Below are positions 18,171 to 26,447 of a stretch of DNA of 64,000 bases, piece after piece (within the stretch, counting starts at the first letter, position 1; each line of letters starts with the position of its first letter). The notes under the pieces were generated by a model that made no database searches, was not told where the DNA came from, and was given only the letters and a program-made list of their open reading frames with translations. The position numbers and the translations under genes are program-made. Where the stretch lies: positions 95,548-159,547 of the forward strand of contig NZ_LMQB01000001.1 in the NCBI RefSeq assembly GCF_001424045.1, written 5' to 3'. Source of the stretch: Rhizobium sp. Leaf371. GTDB taxonomy: Bacteria; Pseudomonadota; Alphaproteobacteria; Rhizobiales; Rhizobiaceae.

Positions 18171-18959
18171 ATGTCGGAAGAGCATGGAAAATTCATCTGG
18201 ACGGAACTGATGACGAACGATCGGGAGGCGGCGGGTGCGTTCTACCGCACGGTTGTCGGCTGGACCACGGTCGAAATGTCGGATTATGATTACACGGTTT
18301 TCGAGGCGGCCCGGCCGGATGGCGATGGGCGGGCCGGCATTGCCGGCATGATGCGCGTACCGCCGGAGCTGCTGGCGGAAAACGTTCCGCCGAACTGGAC
18401 GGCCTATGTGTCCGTTTCCGACTGCGATGCCACGGTGGCGAAGGTTGCGGCGCTCGGCGGCACGATCCGGCGGCCACCGGAAGATATCCCCGAGATCGGG
18501 CGTTTCGCCGTCATCGCCGATCCGCACGGGGCCGTGCTCTGTATCATGACGCCGGTGCCGATGGACGTTCCGCCGCGGCCGATCCCGCCGACGTCGCCCG
18601 GGCAGTTCGGTTGGTACGAGCTCTATGCCGATGATTGCGAAGCCGCCTTTGCCTTCTATGCGGAGGTCTTCGGCTGGACGGTCGATCACGACATGGATAT
18701 GGGCGAGCTCGGCATCTACAGGATCTTTGCCCATGACGGGCAGGTCGTCGGCGGCATGATGACCCGCATGCCGCAAATGCAGAAGGCATTCTGGGCCGCC
18801 TACATCACGGTCGACAGGCTCGACGCGGCCGTCTCCCGCCTCGTGTCCGGCGGCGGCAGCGTCCTCAACGGCCCGATGGAGGTTCCGGGCCCGGCCTATA
18901 TCGTCAACGCCGTCGATCCGCAGGGCGCGTTTTTCTCGCTGGTGGCAGCCGAGCGGTAG
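18171..18959 (+). CDS. Two-domain VOC (glyoxalase-fold) protein
   Basis: A 262-residue protein made of two vicinal-oxygen-chelate modules. The first runs from IWTELMTNDREAAGAFYRTVVGW to ADPHGAVLCIM and the second from FGWYELYADDCEAAFAFYAEVFGW to DPQGAFFSLV, so it looks like a fused tandem duplication. Such proteins can be dioxygenases, isomerases or resistance proteins, and the substrate cannot be read here. A purine-rich GAGGGCAG precedes the ATG. It is preceded by the ohr terminator, so it has its own promoter. Confidence 0.85.
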   Translation: MSEEHGKFIWTELMTNDREAAGAFYRTVVGWTTVEMSDYDYTVFEAARPDGDGRAGIAGMMRVPPELLAENVPPNWTAYVSVSDCDATVAKVAALGGTIRRPPEDIPEIGRFAVIADPHGAVLCIMTPVPMDVPPRPIPPTSPGQFGWYELYADDCEAAFAFYAEVFGWTVDHDMDMGELGIYRIFAHDGQVVGGMMTRMPQMQKAFWAAYITVDRLDAAVSRLVSGGGSVLNGPMEVPGPAYIVNAVDPQGAFFSLVAAER

Positions 18960-19095
18960 ACGACGCCGGCGTCCGCGATATCGCTCACGAATGGGGTCCG
19001 GACGTCGTTCCGTTCGGGCCTTTGCGGCCCGCGTCCAGCAGGGCCTGCGAGCGCGGTTTGGAGAGCGATGTCGTCATAAGCGTTCCGGGCGCACC

Positions 19096-19728
19096 TCAGC
19101 GCCGGGCTTCGGTCGCCATGCGCACGGCGAGACCGGCCAGCACCGTTCCCATGATCCAGCGCTGGACGGTGGCGAAACCCGGCTTGGCGATGAGGAATTT
19201 CGAGATCGAGCCGGCGGAGAAGGACATCGTGGCGTTCACCGCAACGCTGACGACGATCTGCACCGATCCAAGGACAAGCGCCTGAACGAGCACGCTGCCA
19301 TTGCCGGGATGAATGAATTGCGGCAGCAGCGAGAGGTACATGACGGCGATCTTCGGATTGAGAACGCTGGTGGCAAAGCCCATGAGAAAAAGTTTTCGCG
19401 GGCTGTCCTTCGGCAGGTTCCGGACCTGAAAAGGGGACCCTCCACCGGGACGCACGGCCTGCCATGCGAGCCAGAGCAGGTAGATGGCGCCGGCGAAGCG
19501 CAAGGCGTCATAGGCATAGGGCACGGCGAGCATCAGCGCCGTGAGGCCGAAGGCGGCGCAGAGGAGATAGACGACGAAGCCGAGCGCGACGCCGCCAAGC
19601 GAGATCAGGCCGGCCGCGGGGCCCTGGCAGATCGACCGGGAAACGAGATAGACCATGTTCGGCCCCGGCGTCAGAGCCATGCCCAGAGCGATGAGCATGA
19701 AGCCGATCAGGCTGTTGATATCCGGCAT
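19096..19728 (-). CDS. LysE/RhtB-family amino-acid exporter
   Basis: A 210-residue inner-membrane protein with about six helices. The family N-terminus is clear (LALGMALTPGPNMVYLVSRSI-like region with the TPGPNM motif), and NPKIAVMYLSLLPQF is the second conserved block. It probably exports an amino acid or homoserine lactone-type compound; specificity is not readable. AAGGAGG stands close before the ATG. The gene is divergent from a small unknown gene. Confidence 0.88.
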   Translation of the reverse strand: MPDINSLIGFMLIALGMALTPGPNMVYLVSRSICQGPAAGLISLGGVALGFVVYLLCAAFGLTALMLAVPYAYDALRFAGAIYLLWLAWQAVRPGGGSPFQVRNLPKDSPRKLFLMGFATSVLNPKIAVMYLSLLPQFIHPGNGSVLVQALVLGSVQIVVSVAVNATMSFSAGSISKFLIAKPGFATVQRWIMGTVLAGLAVRMATEARR

Positions 19729-19851
19729 GCGCGCCTCCTTCAGCGATGGGTTGCAAGACCGTAGACGCAGCACCTTGCGAAAGGAAGACCTCCCACCGGG
19801 CTCTGTCCGCGTGCTACCTTGGGCCCGGGATGTACGGGAGACACGGGAAAC

Positions 19852-20160
19852 ATGCCTGTATTGGGCGCGCTCTGGCGGGGAGAGATCGACGCCGTCGAAT
19901 TTCATGTCGATGGCGGCTACCGCTTCGTCGTGCATCGCAACGTGTTTCGAACGCTGCGCGGATCGTCTGCGGCCGGGGATGTCTGCGTCGCGTTCGCCGA
20001 GGCGCATGGGGACGCGTTTCTCGCGGCCGCCGCCGCGCGCATCGCTTCTGCGCCATCGGAAACGACCCGCGCATTCCATCTCAACAGCCGGCAGGTTCGA
20101 CGCGCCATGGAGGGCGCGCCGAGCGTGGATTCGGGTCTTACAGAACCTGGGCCGCGCTGA
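19852..20160 (+). CDS. Unknown 102-residue protein
   Basis: A small protein I do not recognise. It begins MPVLGALWRGEIDAVEFH and contains GGYRFVVHRNVFRTLRG, which loosely recalls DUF1488-type proteins, but the match is too weak to name it. It has no membrane helix or signal peptide. GGGAG lies about ten bases before the ATG. Its last 23 bases overlap the 3' end of the amino-acid ABC ATPase gene on the other strand, a convergent overlap. The high alanine content in the middle could be a shadow of GC-rich coding, so confidence is moderate. Confidence 0.5.
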   Translation: MPVLGALWRGEIDAVEFHVDGGYRFVVHRNVFRTLRGSSAAGDVCVAFAEAHGDAFLAAAAARIASAPSETTRAFHLNSRQVRRAMEGAPSVDSGLTEPGPR

Positions 20161-20893
20161 TCGACGAGACGAATTGGCGGGTGCGCTGGTGTTGCGGCGT
20201 GTCGAAGACCGTCCGTGCCGGGCCCGCCTCGACGATATCGCCGGCCTGGAGAAAGATGACCTGATCGGCAAGCCGGGAGGCGAGGCGCAGATCATGCGTT
20301 GCCATGACCATGGTGGTGCCTTCGCGTGCCAGCGTTCCCAGTACGTCCACCACTTCGGCCGCAAGCTCCGGATCGAGTGCGGAGGTCGGCTCGTCGCAGA
20401 GCAGGACGCGCGGCGAGGGGGCGAGCGCCCGGGCGATGGCCACGCGCTGCTGTTGCCCGCCCGAAAGCGTAGCCGGCCAGGCCTCTGCCTTTTCCGCCAT
20501 GCCGACCTTCGTCAGAAGCTCCATCGCGCGGGTGCGGGCCTTGTCGGCCGGCCATTTCAGCACGGTGGTCAGGCTCTCCATCACGTTCTCGATGGCGGTG
20601 CGATGCGGGAAGAGCTGGAAATTCTGGAACACCATGCCGGTCTGCTGGCGGATCTTCTGGATGTCGTGCCAGCCCGGCTTCTTGCCCTTTTCGAAACGCG
20701 TTTCCTCGCTGCCGATGCGGATGGCGCCGGCGCTCGGGATTTCGAGCAGGTTGATACAGCGCAGCAGGGTGCTCTTGCCGCCGCCCGAGGGGCCGATCAG
20801 CGCGGTCACGCTGCCTTCGGGGATCGTCAGGTTGATGTCCTTCAGGATCACGGCATCGCCGAAGCGTTTTTCGATGTGGCGAAGCTCGATCAT
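20138..20893 (-). CDS. Polar amino-acid ABC transporter ATPase
   Basis: The energy-coupling subunit of an amino-acid importer, 251 residues. Walker A is GPSGGGKSTLL, the Q-loop is in MVFQNFQLFPH, the signature is LSGGQQQRVAIARAL, Walker B is VLLCDEPTSALD and the switch histidine is in MATHDLRLA. The length and the FQLFPH motif are typical of the polar amino-acid family (GlnQ/TcyC). Its ATG overlaps the permease TGA as ATGA, so the two are translated together. Confidence 0.95.
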   Translation of the reverse strand: MIELRHIEKRFGDAVILKDINLTIPEGSVTALIGPSGGGKSTLLRCINLLEIPSAGAIRIGSEETRFEKGKKPGWHDIQKIRQQTGMVFQNFQLFPHRTAIENVMESLTTVLKWPADKARTRAMELLTKVGMAEKAEAWPATLSGGQQQRVAIARALAPSPRVLLCDEPTSALDPELAAEVVDVLGTLAREGTTMVMATHDLRLASRLADQVIFLQAGDIVEAGPARTVFDTPQHQRTRQFVSSISAAQVL

Positions 20894-21570
20894 CGGTTGG
20901 ACTCCATCATGCCGCCATAGCGCGCGAACCGCCGCTCCAGCCGCACCTGCAGCGAGGACAGAACCGAACTCAGCGCGAGGTAGATCAGCGCCGCCTCGAT
21001 ATAGAGGATCAGGGGTTCGTAAGTCGTGGCGACGATCCGCTGGGCCGACTGAAACAGTTCCGGCACGGTGATCGCCGCCGCAAGAGAGGTGTCCTTGACC
21101 AGCGAGATGAACGTGTTCGACAGCGGCGGCACCGCCACGCGCGCCGCCTGCGGCAGGATGGTGCGCCGCATCGCCTGGTTCCAGGTCATGCCGATCGAAT
21201 AGGCCGCTTCCCACTGACCCTTGGGAACCGAGGAGATGACGGCCCGGATGATTTCGGAACTATAGGCGCCGACATTCAGCGTGAAGCCGATCAGCGCTGC
21301 GGGAAAGGCATCGAGCAGGATGCCGATGCTCGGCAGGCCATAGAAGATCACGAACAGCTGGACGAGGAGCGGCGTTCCCCGGATGACCCAGACATAGAAG
21401 CGGGCGATCAGGGCAAGCGGCGTCGGCGCGAACAGGCGCGTCACGGCCGTAATCAGCCCGAGGATCGCGCCGAGGAAAAAGGAGAGGAGGGTGAGGGGGA
21501 CCGTAAACTTCGCACCCGCCCACAGAAGCGTGGGGAGCGAATCGATCATGAGTTGCAGCCAGTGCGGCAC
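20890..21570 (-). CDS. Polar amino-acid ABC transporter permease
   Basis: A 226-residue inner-membrane subunit of the HisM/GlnP type with about five helices. The EAA loop is readable (EAAYSIGMTWNQAMRRTILPQA) as the docking site for the ATPase. The start is GTG, supported by AGGAG six bases upstream. It lies downstream of the binding-protein gene, separated by a 135-bp gap holding two hairpins. Only one permease gene is present, so it probably forms a homodimer. Confidence 0.93.
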   Translation of the reverse strand: MPHWLQLMIDSLPTLLWAGAKFTVPLTLLSFFLGAILGLITAVTRLFAPTPLALIARFYVWVIRGTPLLVQLFVIFYGLPSIGILLDAFPAALIGFTLNVGAYSSEIIRAVISSVPKGQWEAAYSIGMTWNQAMRRTILPQAARVAVPPLSNTFISLVKDTSLAAAITVPELFQSAQRIVATTYEPLILYIEAALIYLALSSVLSSLQVRLERRFARYGGMMESNR

Positions 21571-21600
21571 GTTATCTCCTCAACGGCGCGATGCCGAAAC

Positions 21601-21642
21601 AAGCATGTCCGGCGAACCCCCAGGGGTTCGCCGGACATGCTT
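21601..21642. repeat. 20-bp perfect inverted repeat in the ABC operon gap
   Basis: Two 20-base arms beginning AAGCATGTCC and ending GGACATGCTT, with only two bases between them, lie between the binding-protein and permease genes. No T run follows on the minus strand, so it is not a classic terminator. It is better explained as an mRNA-stabilising or REP-like element that favours the binding-protein message. Confidence 0.85.
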
Positions 21643-21667
21643 TCCGTGTGTAAGATCGCATTGCCGG

Positions 21668-21693
21668 CCGGCGAAGCAAAGAGGCTTTGCCGG
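21668..21693. repeat. Second hairpin in the same gap
   Basis: CCGGCGAAGC pairs with GCTTTGCCGG (one G-U pair) around six bases, twelve bases before the binding-protein stop codon region. It shares the core CCGGC(G/A)AA with the larger inverted repeat next to it, so the two may be related repeat copies. Confidence 0.65.
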
Positions 21694-21705
21694 ACAAGGC
21701 GGTGT

Positions 21706-22479
21706 TTAGCGCGAGACGTCCTGGCCGAAATATTTGTCGGAGATCGTCTTGTAGGTCCCGTCGGCCTTGATGTCGGCCAGGGCCTTGTTGATTGCGGCGA
21801 GAAGTTCCGGCTCGCCCTTGCGGATGATGATGCCGGAGTAATCGGCATTTTCCTGTTCCGCGGCAATCTTCACCGGCGCGTCCGGCTTCTGCTTCTTGAA
21901 GTCGAGGAAGGACAGGCTGTCATTGACCGTCGCGTCGGCCCGGCGCGTCAGCACCAGCTGGATCGACTGGTCGAAACCGTCGGTGCCGACCAGTTCGGCG
22001 CCGGCGCTCTGGGCGATCTTGCCAAAGTTGCTGCTCAGCGACTGTGCCGAGGTCTTGCCCTTCAGGTCGGCGAAACCCTTGATGTCGTCATTGTCCTGAC
22101 GGACGATCAGCACGGCCTTGGAGGCGATATAGGGCTCGGAGAAGTCGTACTTCTGCCTGCGCGCGTCGGTGATGCCGACCTGGTTGATGACCGTATCATA
22201 GCGCCCGGCGTCGATGCCGGCGATCAGCCCGTCCCATTTGCCTTCGATGAACTCCGCCTTGACGCCGAGCTTGGCGGCCACGGCCTCGCCGATCTCGACG
22301 TCGAAGCCCACCAGCTTGCCGCCGGCATCGTGGAAGGTGAAGGGCGCGTAGGTTCCTTCCGTGCCGATCTTCAGCACGCCGGCCGTCTTGATGGCCGAAA
22401 GGTTTTCGCCGGCAAGCGCCGGTGCAAGGGCAGCGGCGTGAAGAATGGCGGCGGTGGCGATGGTCTTGAGCCAGTTCAT
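21706..22479 (-). CDS. Amino-acid ABC transporter substrate-binding protein, cystine-like
   Basis: A periplasmic binding protein of 257 residues with a cleavable signal peptide ending APALAG. The mature start VLKIGTEGTYAPFTFHDAGGKLVGFDVEI and the later YDTVINQVGITDARRQKYDFSEPYIAS are very like the cystine-binding FliY/TcyJ group. Cystine is therefore the best guess, but the ligand is not proven by sequence. It is the first gene of a three-gene importer operon with the permease and ATPase downstream. Confidence 0.9.
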   Translation of the reverse strand: MNWLKTIATAAILHAAALAPALAGENLSAIKTAGVLKIGTEGTYAPFTFHDAGGKLVGFDVEIGEAVAAKLGVKAEFIEGKWDGLIAGIDAGRYDTVINQVGITDARRQKYDFSEPYIASKAVLIVRQDNDDIKGFADLKGKTSAQSLSSNFGKIAQSAGAELVGTDGFDQSIQLVLTRRADATVNDSLSFLDFKKQKPDAPVKIAAEQENADYSGIIIRKGEPELLAAINKALADIKADGTYKTISDKYFGQDVSR

Positions 22480-22749
22480 GGTGTCTTGCGTCCTTCTGAA
22501 GCGATGTCGGTCGTCTCGGCACGATGGCCGGCCAAGCTCTCTCATCGCAGGAAATAGGCGCGATGGATTGAAAGAAAACTGCGAATGAAACGGGCAAATG
22601 CGAAAATCTTGCTCTTTCCACCGGCACAATGGGGCGGCAGGTAGCGAAGTTTCCCTATTCCGCTATGTTAGGCAAAGCTTTCTTTACGAATATGTCGGAT
22701 TTTGACAATTCACCGCGCCGGTTTGGCCGGCAGCACTTCGGAGAAGCCC

Positions 22750-24486
22750 ATGCGTCCCCTGTCCCAGTCTCTCGGCTTCGATGCCAAGTCGGTTCTTCAT
22801 GCCATCAGCCAGTCGCAGGCGATCATCGAGTTCGACCTGACGGGCCGGATTCTGAGCGCGAACGACAATTTCTGCCAGGCGCTGGGCTATGGCCTCTCCG
22901 AGATCGTCGGCCGCCATCACAGCATGTTCGTCTCCCCGGAGGAAGCCGCATCCGCCGCGTATCGGGACTTCTGGGCCGCGCTTGCCGGCGGAATGTTCCA
23001 GCGGCAGCAATACAAGCGCCTGGCCAAAGGCGGCCGCGAGGTCTGGATCGAGGCGTCGTACAATCCGGTCAAGCGGAACGGCAGGCCCTACAAGGTGGTG
23101 AAGATCGCGACCGAGATCACGGCATCCAAGATACAGAGTGCGGAAGATGGCGGCAAGCTCATGGCGCTGTCGCGGGCGCAGGCCATCATCGAATTCACGC
23201 CGCAGGGCGAGATCCTGCGCGCGAACGACAATTTCCTATCCGCCCTCGGCTATGACCTGTCCGAGATCGCGGGGCGGCATCACGCGATGTTCTGCGATCC
23301 GGCCTATGCCGCATCGCCCGAATACAAGGCGTTCTGGGAGGACCTGCGCCGCGGCACCTTCGTGACGGACCAGTTCCTGCGCATCGGCAAGGGTGGCAAG
23401 CGGGTCTTCATTCAGGCCTCCTACAATCCGATCTTCGACGATGCCGGACGGGTCTTCAAGGTGGTGAAGTTCGCGATCGACGTCACGGACCGCATGCATG
23501 CCGTCGAGGAACTCGGCGCGGCGCTGGAGCGCCTGTCCCAGTGCAATATCCGCATCACGCTCGACGAGCCCTTCGTCGGCGAGTTCGACAGCCTGCGCCG
23601 CGACTTCAACACGTCGATCGGCGAGTTCCAGAAGACGCTGACGAACGTCCTCGGCCAGACCCGCGCGCTGAACGACAGCAGCCAGGAGATGCGCCAGGCG
23701 GCCGAGAGCCTTGCCGAGCGGTCGCAGCAGCAGGCGGCGGCCCTGGAAGAGACGTCCGCCGCGCTGGACGAGGTAACGGCAACGGTGAACTCCTCGACCG
23801 AGAATACGCAGGAGACCCGCACGCTGGTGCAGAATGCGCGCGTTTCGACCGGTGCGTCGGCGGCAGTGGTCGAGGAAACGGTGACGGCCATGCAGCGGAT
23901 CGAGCAGGCCTCGCGCGAGATCAGCCAGATCATCGGCGTGATCGACGAGATCGCCTTCCAGACCAATCTTCTCGCGCTGAATGCCGGCGTCGAGGCAGCC
24001 CGCGCCGGCGAGGCCGGCAAGGGTTTTGCGGTCGTCGCGCAGGAGGTTCGAGAGCTCGCCCAGCGCTCGGCCAAGGCGGCCAAGGAGATCAAGGTGCTGA
24101 TCACCAATTCCGGCAAGGAGGTGCTGGAGGGCGTCCGTCTCGTCGGCAAGACCGGCGAGGCGCTCAAGGAGATCGACGTCTTCGTGCGCCGGATCGACCA
24201 GAACGTCGACGCGATCGCCACCGCGGCGAAGGAACAGTCGGTCGGCCTGCGCGAGATCAACAGGGCGGTCAACGATCTCGACCGGATGACGCAGGAAAAT
24301 GCGGCCATGAGCGAGCGGACCACCGATATCAGCCGGGCGCTGGCCGACGGGGCCGACGCCCTGGCCGCGCTGGTGAGCGTGTTCAAGCTCAACCGACGCA
24401 CCGCCCAGCGTGCGCTGGACGGATCGGACTCGTCGCGTCATCCGCAGACGGAGGCAAGGCCCGGGCAGAGGAGCTTTGCCGCTTAA
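22750..24486 (+). CDS. Cytosolic methyl-accepting chemotaxis protein with two PAS domains
   Basis: A 578-residue chemoreceptor without membrane helices. PAS domains lie at about 15-125 and 135-245; they are near duplicates (both contain ANDNFxxALGYxLSEIxGRHHxMF). They are followed by a HAMP-like stretch and a signalling domain. The hairpin tip DEIAFQTNLLALNAGVEAARAGEAGKGFAVVA is intact. The architecture suggests sensing of redox or an internal ligand, perhaps through a cofactor in the PAS domains. A TTG 48 bases upstream is in frame, but the ATG with GGAG eight bases before it is preferred. No che genes are nearby. Confidence 0.93.
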   Translation: MRPLSQSLGFDAKSVLHAISQSQAIIEFDLTGRILSANDNFCQALGYGLSEIVGRHHSMFVSPEEAASAAYRDFWAALAGGMFQRQQYKRLAKGGREVWIEASYNPVKRNGRPYKVVKIATEITASKIQSAEDGGKLMALSRAQAIIEFTPQGEILRANDNFLSALGYDLSEIAGRHHAMFCDPAYAASPEYKAFWEDLRRGTFVTDQFLRIGKGGKRVFIQASYNPIFDDAGRVFKVVKFAIDVTDRMHAVEELGAALERLSQCNIRITLDEPFVGEFDSLRRDFNTSIGEFQKTLTNVLGQTRALNDSSQEMRQAAESLAERSQQQAAALEETSAALDEVTATVNSSTENTQETRTLVQNARVSTGASAAVVEETVTAMQRIEQASREISQIIGVIDEIAFQTNLLALNAGVEAARAGEAGKGFAVVAQEVRELAQRSAKAAKEIKVLITNSGKEVLEGVRLVGKTGEALKEIDVFVRRIDQNVDAIATAAKEQSVGLREINRAVNDLDRMTQENAAMSERTTDISRALADGADALAALVSVFKLNRRTAQRALDGSDSSRHPQTEARPGQRSFAA

Positions 24487-24545
24487 GGCGCGATGTCGCC
24501 ATTGGGCGGGGGCAGGACGTGCCATCCCGCTCCGGCGAAGAAAGC

Positions 24546-25025
24546 TTAGTTCGTTCCCATATTCGTCTCCGTCGCCGGGCGGAGGAAGACGAGGAGGCTT
24601 GCCGTCAGGGTTTGCACGACACCGCCATCCTGATTCAGCGTCCGGCTGTGCGTGACGACGGTGCCGCGGTCGGGCTTCGAGCGGGACGGGGTGATCTCGA
24701 CGATCTCGCCTTCGACCCGCAGACGGTCGCCCGGGCGGGTCGGCAGTGGCCAGGCCAGCTCGCAGCGCGTGCCGATGAGGCCGCCGTCGAAGGGCAGGCT
24801 TTCCACGATGAGCCGCATGGTCAGCGCCGCGGTGTGCCAGCCGCTGGCGGCGAGACCACCGAACAGCGTCAACCGCGCGGCCGCGTCATCGAGATGGAAG
24901 GGCTGCGGATCGAACTGGCCGGCAAAGCTGCGGATCTCCTCTGCCGTGACCGCGACGGTCTCGCTCGTAAACGCCATGCCGATCGCGAGATCGTCCAGAA
25001 AGAGACGCGGTTTCTGCTCGTTCAT
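24546..25025 (-). CDS. MaoC-family dehydratase
   Basis: A 159-residue hot-dog-fold protein of the (R)-specific enoyl-CoA hydratase type. The hydratase motif is visible in FDPQPFHLDDAAARLTLFGGLAASGWHT, with the catalytic aspartate and histidine. A single domain of this size is common in rhizobia, and the acyl-CoA substrate is unknown. GGGAGG stands close before the ATG. It converges with the chemoreceptor gene. Confidence 0.88.
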   Translation of the reverse strand: MNEQKPRLFLDDLAIGMAFTSETVAVTAEEIRSFAGQFDPQPFHLDDAAARLTLFGGLAASGWHTAALTMRLIVESLPFDGGLIGTRCELAWPLPTRPGDRLRVEGEIVEITPSRSKPDRGTVVTHSRTLNQDGGVVQTLTASLLVFLRPATETNMGTN

Positions 25026-25167
25026 GTCGGTCCTCCCAGACCTCCGCTATCCCTCCATCAGGGATTTCTCATGTTCTCCCTAGCAGCACCGGGCGGCGCG
25101 GACAATGCTCGACGCCCGGTGCTGCCCTGGTGCTGCCCTGGTGCTGTTTGTCGAGAGGTCTGCCCGT

Positions 25168-26228
25168 TCAGGGGATCAGGCGCTCGCTGCGCAAGTCGTC
25201 GAACAGGCTGACGAAGGCATCGTCCGTCGGCTGGTAGACGGTGAACCCCATGCGGCGGCTCTTCGACATGTCGGTCACGACCTCGATCGGCCGGCCGAGG
25301 TCGGCATCCGTGTGCCAGGGCGAAATCAGCCGGTCGATGTCGTGCTCCACGAGGTTCTCCCGCTCGGCGATCCTGCGCCAGATCGCCGCGTCATCGGCCA
25401 TCTGCGTCTCCAGCGGTTGGACCGTGCCGTCGAACGGCGCAGCCTCGATGCCGAAGGAGCCGGCGATGCGCTGCCACATCCAGCTCCAGCGGAAGACGTC
25501 GCCGTTGACGACGTTGAAGGCCTCGTTAGCCGCTTCCGGCGTCGTGGAGGCCAGAGCATGTGGCGGGCGAGCACGGTCGCGCTCGTCATGTCGGTCAGGC
25601 CGTTCCACTGGGTTTCCACGCCCGGGAAGCGGAACGGGCGGCCGGTCTCGCGGCAGATCGCGGCGTAGACGGCGAGCGTCGTTCCCATGTTCATCGCATT
25701 GCCGACCGCCTTGCCGATGATGGTGTGGGGGCGGTGGACGCTCCAGTCGAAGCCGTCGCGGCCGGCGGCCGAAAACACCTCGTCCTCCTGCGCATAATAG
25801 AAATTCTCGATATCGAGCCGGTCCTGCTCCTCGCGAAACGGCGTCTGCGGCAGCGTGCCTTTTCCATAGGCCTCGAACGGCCCGAGATAGTGCTTGAGCC
25901 CGGTGACGAGCGCGACGTGGCGCACGCTTTTTGCCGGCCGCACGGCATCGAGGAGGTTGCGCACCATGGCCGCGTTCACCCGGATGTTCTCGGCCTCCGT
26001 CGGCTGGCGCAGCCAGCTGGCGATGAAGACATGGGTCGGGGCGACATCGGCCAGAGCAGCAGCCAGCGAGGCCGCATCTAGAAGATCGGCGGCGAGCGGC
26101 GTGACGTTCTGCTGGCGGCCGGGTTTGCGGGCGAGCCCGGTGACCGTCCAGCCGGCCTCGGCCAGGACCTTCGCCGTGGCGCTTCCGACCACGCCGCTGG
26201 CGCCTACGATCAAAGCCTTGTTTTGCAT
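25168..26228 (-). pseudogene. PRISE-type SDR oxidoreductase, single frameshift
   Basis: A short-chain reductase related to progesterone 5-beta-reductase and iridoid synthase. The N-terminal part has the NADPH loop VGASGVVGSATAK, then TGLKHYLGPFEAYGKG with the conserved lysine and ENFYYAQEDEVF with the conserved tyrosine. The frame then breaks after ARHMLW, near position 25551. The remainder continues in another frame as STTPEAANEAFNVVNGDVF and runs to a normal end. Adding one G/C pair where two stand (CTCTGG-CC to CTCTGGG-CC) restores a 353-residue protein. AGGAG precedes the ATG. It is either a recent pseudogene or a sequencing error. Confidence 0.85.
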
Positions 26229-26447
26229 GTGCAGTCTCCTTGCGTTCACGCCGGAGATAGGCATCCCTTCCTTTCTGTCCACCCGCCCTATCTTGTGGAG
26301 GATGCGCACCGTACGGCAGCGCGCCGCCTCTTCTGGAACATTCCCTGCGGCGTCTGGTTAGCTGTCGTCCCGGACCTCGGCCGTGACATCGGGCCTCATC
26401 GCCCATCAGCCGTCCTTCCTCTGCAACCGTCGAGTTCCGGTGTTTTC

